In this document: one piece after another, positions 8,005-15,827 of the stretch
How the letters are laid out: each line of letters starts with the position of its first letter
Numbering within the stretch: the first letter of the stretch is position 1
Assembly: GCF_008905045.1 (NCBI RefSeq)
Contig: NZ_VWMY01000080.1
Coordinates: 1 to 32,246, forward strand
Length of the DNA: 32,246 bases
Direction of reading: 5' to 3'
Origin: Streptomyces albicerus
GTDB lineage: Bacteria; Actinomycetota; Actinomycetes; Streptomycetales; Streptomycetaceae
Notes under the pieces: generated by a model
Database searches by the model: none
Told to the model about the DNA's origin: nothing
What the model saw: the letters and a program-made list of their open reading frames with translations, nothing else
Program-made: the position numbers and the translations under genes

Positions 8005-8237
8005 GAAGGCCTCCTGCGTGGTTCCTTGGGTCTCTTCGGTTCCTTCAGCCTCTTCGACGGGCGGAGATCGGCGTTCCCCTTCCACGATGGGTGCGCGTGA
8101 GGCCGTCGAACGACGTCGGAATCAGCCACTTCAGAAGCGGCGGGGCCGCGGAGCCGCGGGACCGATGCCGCTCGGGGTAATGCTTGCCAGGTGGGTACCC
8201 GGAGCGCAGGTAGGAGCACGACGATCGGGGTGCCACC

Positions 8238-8471
8238 ATGACCGGAGTCGACCCGGGCCGGCTGGACGACCAGCAGCTCATGAGGGAGCTGGAGACGATC
8301 CACCGCGGGCGCCACAACACCCTGCTGCACGGCTCGAACGACGCGCTGCGGGCCCATAACGAGCGCATGGCACTGCTGGAGGGCGAGTATCTGCGCCGCA
8401 ACCCCCGCCGCTCGATCGTGGCGGGCCGGACGCGTGAGGGGGCGCGGCAGCGGGGACCCGGAGGCGCATGA
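8238..8471 (+). CDS. Small conserved protein, DUF6158-like
   Basis: A 77-residue soluble protein rich in Arg, Glu and His: it opens MTGVDPGRLDDQQLMREL and has an amphipathic helical centre (about 10-55, ending LLEGEYLRRNP). It matches, from memory, short Streptomyces proteins classed as DUF6158; no catalytic motif is visible. The C-terminal 20 residues are basic and Gly-rich. Its stop overlaps the start of the next gene (ATGA 8468-8471), so the two are co-translated. The 233 bp upstream of it, shared with the divergent sodC-like gene, shows no clear promoter. Function unknown. Confidence 0.7.
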   Translation: MTGVDPGRLDDQQLMRELETIHRGRHNTLLHGSNDALRAHNERMALLEGEYLRRNPRRSIVAGRTREGARQRGPGGA

Positions 8472-9070
8472 CTGGTATGAGTACGACGACAGCGACAGAC
8501 AGCAACCCGCTGCTCACGCGACACGCGGAGGCCGTCGACCTGTTCGGCGACCGCGTGCACGCCGTCCGGGGCGATCAGTGGGGCGCGCCGACGCCCTGCA
8601 CCGACTGGTCGGTGCGTGACCTCGTCAACCATCTCGTGTCCGAGCAGCTGTGGGTGCCCGCGATGGTCAGGGACGGTGCCATGATCGAGGCGATCGGCGA
8701 GACCTTCGACGGCGACATGCTGGGTCCCGACCCGCTCGCCTCGTGGGACACGGCGGCCCGCGGCGCCCACGACGCGTTCGCCGCGCCGGGCGCACTCGAC
8801 CACACCGTGCACCTCTCCCACGGCGACACCTCCGCCACCGACTACTGCTCCCAGATGGTCGCCGACCTCGTCGTGCACGCCTGGGACCTGTCCCGCGCGA
8901 TCGGCGCGGACGAGCAACTCCCGGACAACCTGGTGAAGTTCGCGGTCCGAGAGGTCACGCCGTACGCGGCGGACCTGGAGAAGAGCGGGCTGTTCGCGGC
9001 ACCGGTCGAGCCGCCGCCCGGAGCGGACGTGCAGACAAAGCTGCTGTGCCTGCTCGGCCGGCAGCCCTGA
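8468..9070 (+). CDS. TIGR03086-type metal-binding protein (mycothiol maleylpyruvate isomerase-like, DinB fold)
   Basis: A 200-residue four-helix DinB-like protein. The N-terminal helix bundle has the hallmark TPCTDWSVRDLVNHLV (about 37-52), whose His is the first metal ligand, and the second block MVADLVVHAWDLSRAIG (about 130-147) supplies the other His. This is the pattern of actinobacterial TIGR03086 proteins related to mycothiol-dependent maleylpyruvate isomerase; known relatives act as thiol transferases or isomerases with mycothiol, but most are uncharacterised. It is translationally coupled to the DUF6158-like gene. MTGMSTTT offers two starts (8468 and 8477); the overlap favours 8468. 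Confidence 0.85.
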   Translation: MTGMSTTTATDSNPLLTRHAEAVDLFGDRVHAVRGDQWGAPTPCTDWSVRDLVNHLVSEQLWVPAMVRDGAMIEAIGETFDGDMLGPDPLASWDTAARGAHDAFAAPGALDHTVHLSHGDTSATDYCSQMVADLVVHAWDLSRAIGADEQLPDNLVKFAVREVTPYAADLEKSGLFAAPVEPPPGADVQTKLLCLLGRQP

Positions 9071-9153
9071 CGGTCGGTGATCCGCGGCTCGTGAGTCACC
9101 GGTTGGGGCAACGGCCGCCGTCCCGGGCCCGGCAACGGCCGCCGTCCCGCCGC

Positions 9154-9387
9154 TCAGGCGTGGTCGACCAGTTGGGCGTGCCCCTTCTGCCGTGCGCAGT
9201 GGGCGCAGCAGTAGAACTGTCCGTCCGCCTGCAGGCCGTGGCCCAGAATCCGGCAGTTGCAGTTCTCGCAGATGGGCGCCATGCGCTGGGCCGCACACTC
9301 GAGGCTGTCGAAGACATGGACCGCTCCGGCAGCCCGTACTTCGAAGGCCAACTCATAGTCGTTGCCGCAGACTTCGCACACCGCCAT
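9154..9387 (-). CDS. Cys-rich metallothionein-like small protein
   Basis: A 77-aa protein with nine Cys (4, 7, 31, 40, 43, 45, 60, 61, 64) and several His. The N-terminal half (CEVCG, then HVFDSLECAAQRMAP) resembles a YHS/zinc-ribbon-like metal-binding unit, while the C-terminal half (CENCNCRILGHGL then QFYCCAHCA) closely follows the bacterial metallothionein layout CxCxxxxxGH...YCCxxCA. The start at 9387 has GGAGGG 8 nt upstream. It would bind Zn, Cu or Cd in the cytoplasm as a store or buffer. It lies close to the sodC-like gene, which fits a metal/oxidative stress theme. Exact metal preference cannot be read from the sequence. Confidence 0.75.
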   Translation of the reverse strand: MAVCEVCGNDYELAFEVRAAGAVHVFDSLECAAQRMAPICENCNCRILGHGLQADGQFYCCAHCARQKGHAQLVDHA

Positions 9388-9780
9388 GGGAACATCCCTC
9401 CATCCGTCTCGTGCGACGGCGGGACCTCGGTCTCGCCAGAACACAACCAGCCTGTGCCCCGCCCTTCCGGCAACGCAAGGGCCGCGGGGCACGCCCCCGG
9501 AAACAGCCGCGCACCACCCGCGGCGGGGACGACGAAGGTCATCCACACCGAGCCGCGGCGGGAGCCAACCCGGTACGTGCCCAGACCGTGACCGGGCGAA
9601 CGCCCGCCCTCTGGCCCTGACCGGCACAGGCCTGGCGGCCGCCGGCGCCGCCACCGGCCTGATCCGCAAGCTGCGGTCGTCGTCCCAGCGCGGTGGGCAG
9701 ATTCGTCTCGGATGATCTGGTTCACCGCGAGCGGTGGAAAAGGCGGTGGCCAAAGATCGCGCGAGCGGCAGACTGGCCCC
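9388..9780. other. Gene-poor divergent region with a long hairpin
   Basis: 393 bp between two divergent genes. GTGCCCCGC (9454-9462) and GCGGGGCAC (9484-9492) make a perfect 9-bp stem, with an inner CCTT/AAGG that can add pairs. Further right one frame reads ALTGTGLAAAGAATGLIRKL (about 9616-9675), membrane-helix-like but without a start, so it may be chance or a remnant. CAGACT (9769-9774) ends 6 nt before the ATG at 9781 and could be a leaderless -10, without a clear -35. Confidence 0.35.
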
Positions 9781-10374
9781 ATGACCGCATCGGACCCCAA
9801 GGCTGACCTTCGCTTTTACCTGCAGTCCGCCCGCGATGCCCTGCTGTGGAAGCTCGAAGGGCTCTCGGAGTACGACATCCGCCGGCCGCTGACACCGACC
9901 GGCACCAACCTACTGGGCCTGGTAAAACACGTGGCCAGTATGGAGCTGGGCTACCTCTGCGACACCTTCGGAAGGCCGTCCGGCGAGCCGCTGCCCTGGC
10001 TCGCAGACGGCGCTGAGATCAACGCGGACATGTGGGCCACCGCCGAGGAGTCACGCGAGTACATCGTGGAGCTCTACCGTCGGGCGTGGACGCACGCGGA
10101 CGCGACGATCGACGCGCTGACGCTGGACACGATCGGCAAGGTGCCGTGGTGGCCGAGCGACGCCAACGAGGTGACGTTGCATCATGCCGTGGTGCGCATG
10201 ATTGCTGAGACGCACCGGCACGCCGGGCACGCCGATATCGTCCGGGAACTCATGGACGGTGCCGCGGGGATGGGCAAGGGCAACACCAGCATGGCGCCGG
10301 GCGACTCGGAGTGGTGGGAGAACTATCGAAGCCGGCTTGAGCGTGCGGCTCAGGAAGCCGACCGCAACGCGTAG
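9781..10374 (+). CDS. DinB family protein (DUF664)
   Basis: A 197-aa four-helix-bundle protein of the DinB/DUF664 class common in Streptomyces. The first metal His lies in LLGLVKHVASMELGYL (about 42-57), and the later block LHHAVVRMIAETHRHAGHADIVREL (split around residue 145) carries the paired His of the metal site. The catalytic role is unproven for most members; relatives are mycothiol- or bacillithiol-dependent transferases. ATG 9781 has no ribosome-binding site but a possible leaderless -10 (CAGACT). It stands alone, with a strong hairpin about 100 bp downstream. Confidence 0.88.
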   Translation: MTASDPKADLRFYLQSARDALLWKLEGLSEYDIRRPLTPTGTNLLGLVKHVASMELGYLCDTFGRPSGEPLPWLADGAEINADMWATAEESREYIVELYRRAWTHADATIDALTLDTIGKVPWWPSDANEVTLHHAVVRMIAETHRHAGHADIVRELMDGAAGMGKGNTSMAPGDSEWWENYRSRLERAAQEADRNA

Positions 10375-10473
10375 CCCAAGGACCGGACGGTCGTTGCCGC
10401 GCTGCAGGCGCGGGCCGTGGGATCGGCTGCCCGATCGGCGCCGATGCCGCCTGCCGGACGTCCACGCCCCGCC

Positions 10474-10511
10474 CGGTCGCCGCCGGGGCCGAGCCGCGCC
10501 GGCGGCGACCG
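10474..10511. terminator. Strong 13-bp hairpin downstream of the DinB gene
   Basis: GGTCGCCGCCGG (10475-10486) and CCGGCGGCGACC (10499-10510) are perfect 12-bp arms around a 12-nt loop; the flanking C10474/G10511 adds a thirteenth pair. It begins 100 bp after the DinB stop. A factor-independent terminator is the simplest reading, though the stem lacks a U-tract and could be another structural element. Confidence 0.45.
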
Positions 10512-11000
10512 TGCGCCGGGGATGTCGTACCCGAACACGCACCATCCCCTGCGCGACCGTCCTCACCGAAACCGAGGCTGCGGGAGTGCCCCGGGGAGCC
10601 GCATCGGGAGGACGGGTACCGGGGCCGTGCCCTCACGCGGATCATGGCCTCGGCTGTCCAGCGGTACTGGGTCGCCTCACTCGCCCGGGGTCTGGGGGCT
10701 TCAACGAGAGCGCGGGCGGCGTGCCGCGCCGCGGCATTACGTCCACGAGCATTGCGCCCATGCCCTCTCGCTCGAACCCTAGGGATGCATACCGACTGGT
10801 TGGAACCCAAGAATCGGCCATTACGAGGACACTGGCATTTCCCACTACCGATCCCTGCCGATATTCCCTCCACAGCGTTTGCCGGTAATCGCCCAAGCTG
10901 TCGGCGAAAGGGGCGACCGACGGGGCGGCGGCCGACGTTGGTAGCGTCGCCGTGTGCCGTGCCGGCCGGTACGGTGTGCCGCTCGACCGAGAGAGACACG
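10512..11000. other. Gene-free region upstream of galU
   Basis: No convincing gene. A second inverted repeat GGGGATG...CATCCCC (starting about 10517, 18-nt spacer) follows the hairpin. Around 10593-10720 one frame reads HREDGYRGRALTR followed by Ala/Arg-rich sequence, faintly like an acetyltransferase acetyl-CoA loop, too weak to call. From about 10780 the GC content drops, as expected for a promoter region. TACGGT (10970-10975) could be the galU -10, giving a leader of about 20 nt. Confidence 0.4.
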
Positions 11001-11930
11001 ATGTCCCCGACGATTCGCAGGGCCGTCATCCCCGCCGCCGGACTCGGCTCCCGTCTGCTGCCCCTGACGAAGGCGACGCCGAAGGAGATGCTCCCGGTCG
11101 GCGACAAGCCGGTCATCGAACACACCGTGCGCGAGCTGGTGGACTCCGGCATCACCGACATCACCATCGTCGTCTCCGGCGGCAAGAGCCTCATCCAGGA
11201 CCACTTCCGCCCCAACCCCGCCCTGGTCGATCAACTCCGCGAAGACGGCAAGACGGCCTACGCGGACGCGGTGGAGGAGGTGGCGGAGCTGGCCCGCCAG
11301 GGCCACATCACCTACCTCGACCAGTACGGCCCGTACGGCAACGGCACCCCGGTCCTGAACGCCGCCCGCTCCTTCGGCGACGAGCCCGTGCTGGTGCTCT
11401 GGCCCGATGACGTCTTCGTGGCCGAGGTCCCCCGCGCCCAGCAGCTGATCCGCACGTACGAGCAGACCGGCTGCCCGGTGCTGGCCCTCCTGCCGATGGA
11501 CCCCACCGACTCCCAGCGCTATGGCGTGCCCATCGTCAAGGAAGACCTCGGAGGCGGCCAACTGCGCATCACCGGCCTGGTCGAAAAGCCCGAGCCCGCT
11601 GCCGCCCCGTCGTCGTACGCGGCCATCGGCGGCTACGTCGTCACCCCCGGCATCATCGACGAACTGCGCGAGCAGACCCGCCGCTGGTACGAGCACAGGA
11701 CCGGCGAGATCTACCTGACCGACGCCATCAACGCCTTCGCCTCCACCCGCGCGGTGTACGGGCAGGTCATCAAGGGCCGCTGGTACGACACCGGCAACCC
11801 GGCCGACTACCTGGTCGCCCAGATGGCGTTCGCCCTCGCCCACCCGGAGTACGGCCCTGTCCTGCGCGGCCTGGTCGCCGGACTCGACGGCGACCAGGCC
11901 GCCGCACTCGAGACGGAGACCAGCACCTGA
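11001..11930 (+). CDS. galU: UTP-glucose-1-phosphate uridylyltransferase
   Basis: A 309-aa nucleotidyltransferase making UDP-glucose from UTP and glucose-1-phosphate, for cell-envelope polysaccharide, trehalose and glycoside synthesis. The nucleotide-binding start AAGLGSRLLPLTKATPKEMLPV (residues 12-33) with its GxGxR and KxxPKE elements is typical of GalU, followed by KPVIEH, the sugar-phosphate region (LPMDPTDSQRYG, VEKPEP) and YLTDAIN near the end. Full length for the family. ATG 11001 with GAGAG upstream begins right at the conserved domain; longer in-frame starts add only Arg-rich sequence. It is monocistronic and converges on the operon at 11985, which includes a nucleotide-sugar glycosyltransferase that could use its product (inference). 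Confidence 0.96.
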   Translation: MSPTIRRAVIPAAGLGSRLLPLTKATPKEMLPVGDKPVIEHTVRELVDSGITDITIVVSGGKSLIQDHFRPNPALVDQLREDGKTAYADAVEEVAELARQGHITYLDQYGPYGNGTPVLNAARSFGDEPVLVLWPDDVFVAEVPRAQQLIRTYEQTGCPVLALLPMDPTDSQRYGVPIVKEDLGGGQLRITGLVEKPEPAAAPSSYAAIGGYVVTPGIIDELREQTRRWYEHRTGEIYLTDAINAFASTRAVYGQVIKGRWYDTGNPADYLVAQMAFALAHPEYGPVLRGLVAGLDGDQAAALETETST

Positions 11931-11984
11931 GCTGTCGCCGCACTCGGCCGACACCGACGCGGCGAAGGCGCCCGACAGGGGCCC

Positions 11985-12923
11985 TCATGGCAACGGGTTG
12001 TCCGTCGCCGCGTTCGCGCCGTGGTAGGCGCGGATGAGCGCGATCACGGTGTCGGTCGTGCGGTCGAGATAGCTGCGGCCATCGGGCAGCCGGGCCTCCG
12101 GGCTGATGTAGCTGCGCGGCCCGAGGTGGGTGGCCGGGTCGAGCCGATGCACGGTGATCTTCCCGGCGCGGGCGGCCCGGTTCCATCCGCTGCGGCGGAA
12201 CAGCCGCCAGCGCTGAGGAAAGATCCACGTGCCGACCCGCTCGATCCGGTCGCTCGCGCTGGTGAGCTGGTGCACGTGCTCGGCATGGGTGAGGTCGTTG
12301 GCGCCGTTGTGGAACCCACCGAGCGTGATCACCAGGAGCGGCGAGCGCAGCTGGGTGTGCAGTTCGTGGACCGCGCCGGTGGCGACCTGGGCGCCGCCGC
12401 TGTAACTGAGCAGCACCACCGGGACACCGCTGTCGGGCTGGTAGCCGGCGAGCCGGAGCTGAGTGGCGATCTGGGAGCCGACGGCCCGGTTGTACAGGGG
12501 CCGGTACCGGTGGTCGGCGGCGACGAAGGTCTGCATGACGTTGTGCAGGAACAGCAGCAGCCCGATGTGGCGGCGCAGCCACGCCCACACCGGGCGGTCG
12601 GCCAGCGGGTCGGCCAGCGGCGAGTAGGGCTGCACCTGGCCCAGTACCCGCAGCTCCGGTGCTCCGGCGAGCAGGGCCTTGACCAGCTGGCCGCCGTCCC
12701 GGGTGTCGCGGACGCGGCGTTTCCCGATGCCGTCCAGGTAGACCAGGTAGGCATCCGGTGGACGGTCAGGGTCCGCACCCCGGGCGTAGGGCACACCCTC
12801 CGGGAGCTGGTCGACGGGGGCCCGCCAGCGGGCGCTGTAGGCCATGACCTCGTAGCGGGCCAGCAGTCCTTCGGCGAGCAGAACCGGCCCCAGCGCCAAG
12901 ACCCAGAGCAGGACATCGTTCAT
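11985..12923 (-). CDS. Membrane-anchored alpha/beta hydrolase-fold protein, unknown function
   Basis: A 312-aa protein, last gene of a four-gene overlapping operon. Residues 4-22 form one hydrophobic helix (LLWVLALGPVLLAEGLLA), likely a membrane anchor; the rest is soluble. VVLLSYSGGAQVATGAVHEL (169-188) looks like the nucleophile elbow of a lipase-type hydrolase with Ser175 in S-Y-S-G-G, preceded by VPVV as a beta strand. Candidate acid and His residues (for example in GGFHNGANDLTHAEHVH) cannot be assigned with certainty. AYLVYLDGIGKRR (58-70) resembles the first strand and oxyanion region of such folds. The start at 12923 has GGAGG 7 nt upstream and overlaps the stop of the preceding membrane-protein gene by 4 bp. 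I do not recognise a named family. Confidence 0.75.
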   Translation of the reverse strand: MNDVLLWVLALGPVLLAEGLLARYEVMAYSARWRAPVDQLPEGVPYARGADPDRPPDAYLVYLDGIGKRRVRDTRDGGQLVKALLAGAPELRVLGQVQPYSPLADPLADRPVWAWLRRHIGLLLFLHNVMQTFVAADHRYRPLYNRAVGSQIATQLRLAGYQPDSGVPVVLLSYSGGAQVATGAVHELHTQLRSPLLVITLGGFHNGANDLTHAEHVHQLTSASDRIERVGTWIFPQRWRLFRRSGWNRAARAGKITVHRLDPATHLGPRSYISPEARLPDGRSYLDRTTDTVIALIRAYHGANAATDNPLP

Positions 12924-13408
12924 GCGATCGCCTCCGGTCCTTCGGTCGCACTGATCCTCACAACAAGACGCCGAACGGCCTCCACAGCGACACCGAGCCC
13001 GGCCCCGGCGACGGCCACGCAACCGGCGGCACCCCACCAGCCCAGCCCGGTCGCCGTGGCGAGCGGGCCGGCCAGACCGGCCCCGACCCCCACGAAGAGC
13101 AGCAGGTGGAGCAGGGGTCCGAGCAGCGGGAACGCAAGGACGGCGGAGAACACCAGCGGGGCGACCAGGCCCGGTGTCCACACCAACTCGGCACCTGACG
13201 GTGGGGAGGACACCACCAGCTCGGCCAGGGTCCACGCGGTCAGCGGCCACAGCGCGAACACCGCAGCCTCGACGAGGCCGGCGGCCGGCAGCAACCCGGC
13301 CACGAAAGTCCTCGACATGCCGGGCCGGCGCGCCACCAGAGGCAGGATGCGCCCGGCGGCCTCCGACAGCCCGGCGAACAGCAGCAGGACAACGACGACG
13401 GGAGACAT
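12920..13408 (-). CDS. Small integral membrane protein (about five helices)
   Basis: A 162-aa very hydrophobic protein with roughly five predicted membrane segments: VVVVLLLFAGLSEAAG (3-20), a second around 36-60 (LLPAAGLVEAAVFALWPL), two between 80 and 115 (LVFSAVLAFPLLGPLLHLLLF) and one near 125-145. The short C-terminal tail contains EAVRRLVVRIS. No catalytic motif is seen. The ATG at 13408 is favoured because GAGG lies 7 nt upstream; GTG 13411 is adjacent. It begins immediately after the glycosyltransferase stop and its own stop overlaps the next gene, so it is made with the other operon products and may form a membrane scaffold or transporter for their lipid or glycoside substrate (inference). 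Confidence 0.78.
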   Translation of the reverse strand: MSPVVVVLLLFAGLSEAAGRILPLVARRPGMSRTFVAGLLPAAGLVEAAVFALWPLTAWTLAELVVSSPPSGAELVWTPGLVAPLVFSAVLAFPLLGPLLHLLLFVGVGAGLAGPLATATGLGWWGAAGCVAVAGAGLGVAVEAVRRLVVRISATEGPEAIA

Positions 13409-13411
13409 CAC

Positions 13412-14635
13412 TCAGCCTCGTTGGGACGGATCGACGGAAGCCGACTGACTGACCGGGCCGGCCGCATGCAGGTACCGCTCGAGTTCGTCGGCGGCGCGCC
13501 GATATCCACCTGCCTTGTGCTGGGCGGCCTGCAGAGTGGTCGCGGCTTCCCGGAACCGGGGCTCGTGGAGCAGGCGCCGGGCGAGGGCACGCACCGAGCC
13601 CTTGGCGACGTCCTGGGTACGGATGGACAGGCCGGCGCCGAGCTCGACCACACGACGGGCCACCATCGGCTGGTCAGCGCCCTGCGGGACCACCAGCATC
13701 GGAACCCCGGCGTACATGGCCTCGTTGACGCTGTTCATGCCGCCATGGGTGACGAACATCGCCGCGCGGGCCAGCACCTCCGGTTGTGGTACGGAGCGGC
13801 GGACGAGCACGTTGGCCGGCAGCGGACCCAGCGCCTCGGGATCGGTCTGCCCGGTGGAGACGATCACCGTGCCGCCCAGCGGGGCGAGCTCGGTGGCGAA
13901 GCCGCGCAGCAGCTGCGGGTCGGCGTTGAACACCGTGCCCAGCGAGGCGTACAGCACCGGGTCCTTCAGCCGATCGACCGGGAACGACGGGTCGACCGGT
14001 CGGGCGCCGATGCTGGGGCCGACGAACCGGTAGGACTGGTCGAAGTCCTCGACGGCAGGCTGGAACGCCCGCGAGGTGTAGACCAGATTGAGCGGCTGGC
14101 GGATGTTCCCCAGGTCGAGCAGTGGCAATCCACGCGTGTCGAAGCGGCGGCGCAGCTGCCGGCGCGACCGCAGGTAGCCCTGGACGCTGCGGGGCCGAGC
14201 CGTCGCCGCGGCCAGCAGCTCCCACGAGCCGCGGGTGGGGCTGGGCACGTGCCGGTTGAACGCGAACGTGGTGAACGACGACGCCGCCGGCACCTCGAGT
14301 TCGCGGGCGGCGACCGCACCCCACAAACAGGCGTTGTCGTGGACGATCAGGTCGGGCTGGACGCGGCGCAGTTCGGTGAGCACGGTGGGCACCAGGCCGA
14401 CGGCGGTGCCCACGAGACCCTCCATCAGCGTGACCGGAGTCGGCGGATCGGGGAGCGGCTGGTCGCCCCCGGGGTAGAGAAACACGGTCGCGCCGGTGGC
14501 CTCGATCTCCTTACCGAACGCGGGAGAGGTGTGGTACGTCACGGAGTGACCGCGCCGGACGAGCTCGGCCACGACCGGCAGCGTCGGGTTGACACGCCCG
14601 TGCATGGCGATGTTGAGGAACGAGATGGTACTCAT
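13412..14635 (-). CDS. MGT/UGT-family glycosyltransferase (GT1)
   Basis: A 407-aa GT-B glycosyltransferase of the macrolide-glycosyltransferase/UDP-glucuronosyltransferase type. The N-terminal acceptor domain opens SFLNIAMHGRVNPTLPVVAEL, with His12 as the usual catalytic base, and contains DLIVHDNACLWGAVAARELEVP. The C-terminal donor domain holds VLYASLGTVFNADP, a VPQPEVL linker and the sugar-nucleotide signature THGGMNSVNEAMYAGVPML followed by PQGADQ. Such enzymes transfer glucose or another sugar from UDP to small hydrophobic acceptors such as macrolides, carotenoids or lipids. The ATG at 14635 overlaps the patatin stop (ATGA, 14632-14635). The neighbouring phospholipase suggests a lipid acceptor, but detoxification of an antibiotic is equally possible. 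Confidence 0.9.
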   Translation of the reverse strand: MSTISFLNIAMHGRVNPTLPVVAELVRRGHSVTYHTSPAFGKEIEATGATVFLYPGGDQPLPDPPTPVTLMEGLVGTAVGLVPTVLTELRRVQPDLIVHDNACLWGAVAARELEVPAASSFTTFAFNRHVPSPTRGSWELLAAATARPRSVQGYLRSRRQLRRRFDTRGLPLLDLGNIRQPLNLVYTSRAFQPAVEDFDQSYRFVGPSIGARPVDPSFPVDRLKDPVLYASLGTVFNADPQLLRGFATELAPLGGTVIVSTGQTDPEALGPLPANVLVRRSVPQPEVLARAAMFVTHGGMNSVNEAMYAGVPMLVVPQGADQPMVARRVVELGAGLSIRTQDVAKGSVRALARRLLHEPRFREAATTLQAAQHKAGGYRRAADELERYLHAAGPVSQSASVDPSQRG

Positions 14636-15714
14636 CGGCCGACCCCCGATACGGAGGACGTCAATGGCTCGCCCGGACCGGCCGATGTCACCGGAGGGTC
14701 GTCGGTCCGGTACAGGCCCGGCCCACTGATGCGCAGCCCGTCGAGAAAGCGCCCCGCCGTGAGGGACGCGGTGCTGATCAGCCGCTGGGAATGGCCGAAG
14801 TCCCACGGGGCGGGCCAGTCCTTGATGCCGGTCGGCAGCACGACGGTCGGGATGTGCTGGGACACCTCGTGCAGGTCACGCTCGATCTGATGGTGCAACA
14901 GGAGCAGCCCGGCCCTGGCGGCGACCGCACCGGCACGTCGGCGCGGGATGGTCGGGCGCAACGGCCAGCTCTCCGGCCCGATCGACAGCACCACCACGCT
15001 GGCCGCCCCGGCCTGCAGGGCCGCCAGCACCGGGACATAGGCGATCACACCGCCGTCGACGAGCGTCCGGCCCCCACGATCCACCGGGGGCAGCATCCCG
15101 GGAATGGCGGCGCTGGCCAGGAGCGCGGACTCGAGGTCGCCGTGGTCGAGCAGCACCGGATCGCCGGTGACCAGGTCCATGGCCACCGCGGTGAACGGGA
15201 CCGCCAGCTGCTCGATCCGCGGCGGCAGTCCGGCCCGGGCGATCAGTCGGCGCAGTCCGCGATCGGTGAAGACGCTGGCCCGTGAGGACAGGTAGCCGAG
15301 CGGATACACCTCACGGCGACTCAACTGGGTCCACACATGGTCCAGCCATGGCGCGGCGCTGTCGGGGTGGGCTGCCGCGATGGCCCCGTTGAGGGCGCCC
15401 ACCGAGGTTCCGATGATCATGTCCGGGACGAATCCGCGCTGCTCCAGCGCGTACCCGACACCGACATGCGCCGCTCCGAGCACACCACCCGCGCCCACCA
15501 CGACGGCCACGGGACGGGGAAGGGCGTGCAGGCCCGCCAACGTCGGTTCCCCGGGGGCCTCGCTCGACGACAGAGGACGCGTCCCGTTGTCGCCCGTCAT
15601 GGTCCGCCGCCGCCTACGGCCACGCCCACTCGCCGAGTCGCCCCCGCCGAGGCCAAGACCGCCGAGGCCAAGACGTGCCCATGCGGCTGATCTCCGGCGA
15701 CTAATAACCCCCAT
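14632..15714 (-). CDS. Patatin-like phospholipase
   Basis: A 360-aa patatin-fold serine hydrolase (360 counted from ATG 15714). The oxyanion loop GAGGVLGAAHVGV (74-86), the nucleophile GTSVG (Ser104) and the DGG dyad Asp (Asp220 in TLVDGGV) are all present, so it should be active on lipid acyl esters. No signal peptide is obvious. Start choice: ATG 15714 has a good AAGGTGG site 6 nt upstream but adds a 38-residue Gly/Arg-rich tail (GLGGLGLGGG then RGRRRRR); ATG 15600 starts nearer the domain but has a weak site. It is the first gene of the four-gene operon running to 11985, each gene overlapping or abutting the next. Confidence 0.88.
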   Translation of the reverse strand: MGVISRRRSAAWARLGLGGLGLGGGDSASGRGRRRRRTMTGDNGTRPLSSSEAPGEPTLAGLHALPRPVAVVVGAGGVLGAAHVGVGYALEQRGFVPDMIIGTSVGALNGAIAAAHPDSAAPWLDHVWTQLSRREVYPLGYLSSRASVFTDRGLRRLIARAGLPPRIEQLAVPFTAVAMDLVTGDPVLLDHGDLESALLASAAIPGMLPPVDRGGRTLVDGGVIAYVPVLAALQAGAASVVVLSIGPESWPLRPTIPRRRAGAVAARAGLLLLHHQIERDLHEVSQHIPTVVLPTGIKDWPAPWDFGHSQRLISTASLTAGRFLDGLRISGPGLYRTDDPPVTSAGPGEPLTSSVSGVGR

Positions 15715-15827
15715 GAGGGCCCACCTTTCTCACCACGGCGCCGAATCGGATTCCGTTTCGCAACTAGGACCGGACGACCACCCGATCTGTGACACCGCCG
15801 ACCGGGCTTTCGGGCTGTGGCCGGCTG

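Noticed and set aside
9362..9715. A 117-codon plus-strand frame ending with a membrane-helix-like segment
   Set aside because: The first 80 residues are Pro/Arg/Thr-rich and overlap the start of the metallothionein-like gene antisense; no ribosome-binding site.
10593..10720. A faint acetyltransferase-like stretch (HREDGYRGRALTR)
   Set aside because: Only about a dozen residues fit, with no start, stop context or second motif; chance is likely.
13409..13411. GTG start one codon upstream of the membrane-protein ATG
   Set aside because: Spacing from GAGG is only 4 nt, against 7 nt for the ATG at 13408; the difference is one residue and cannot be settled from sequence.
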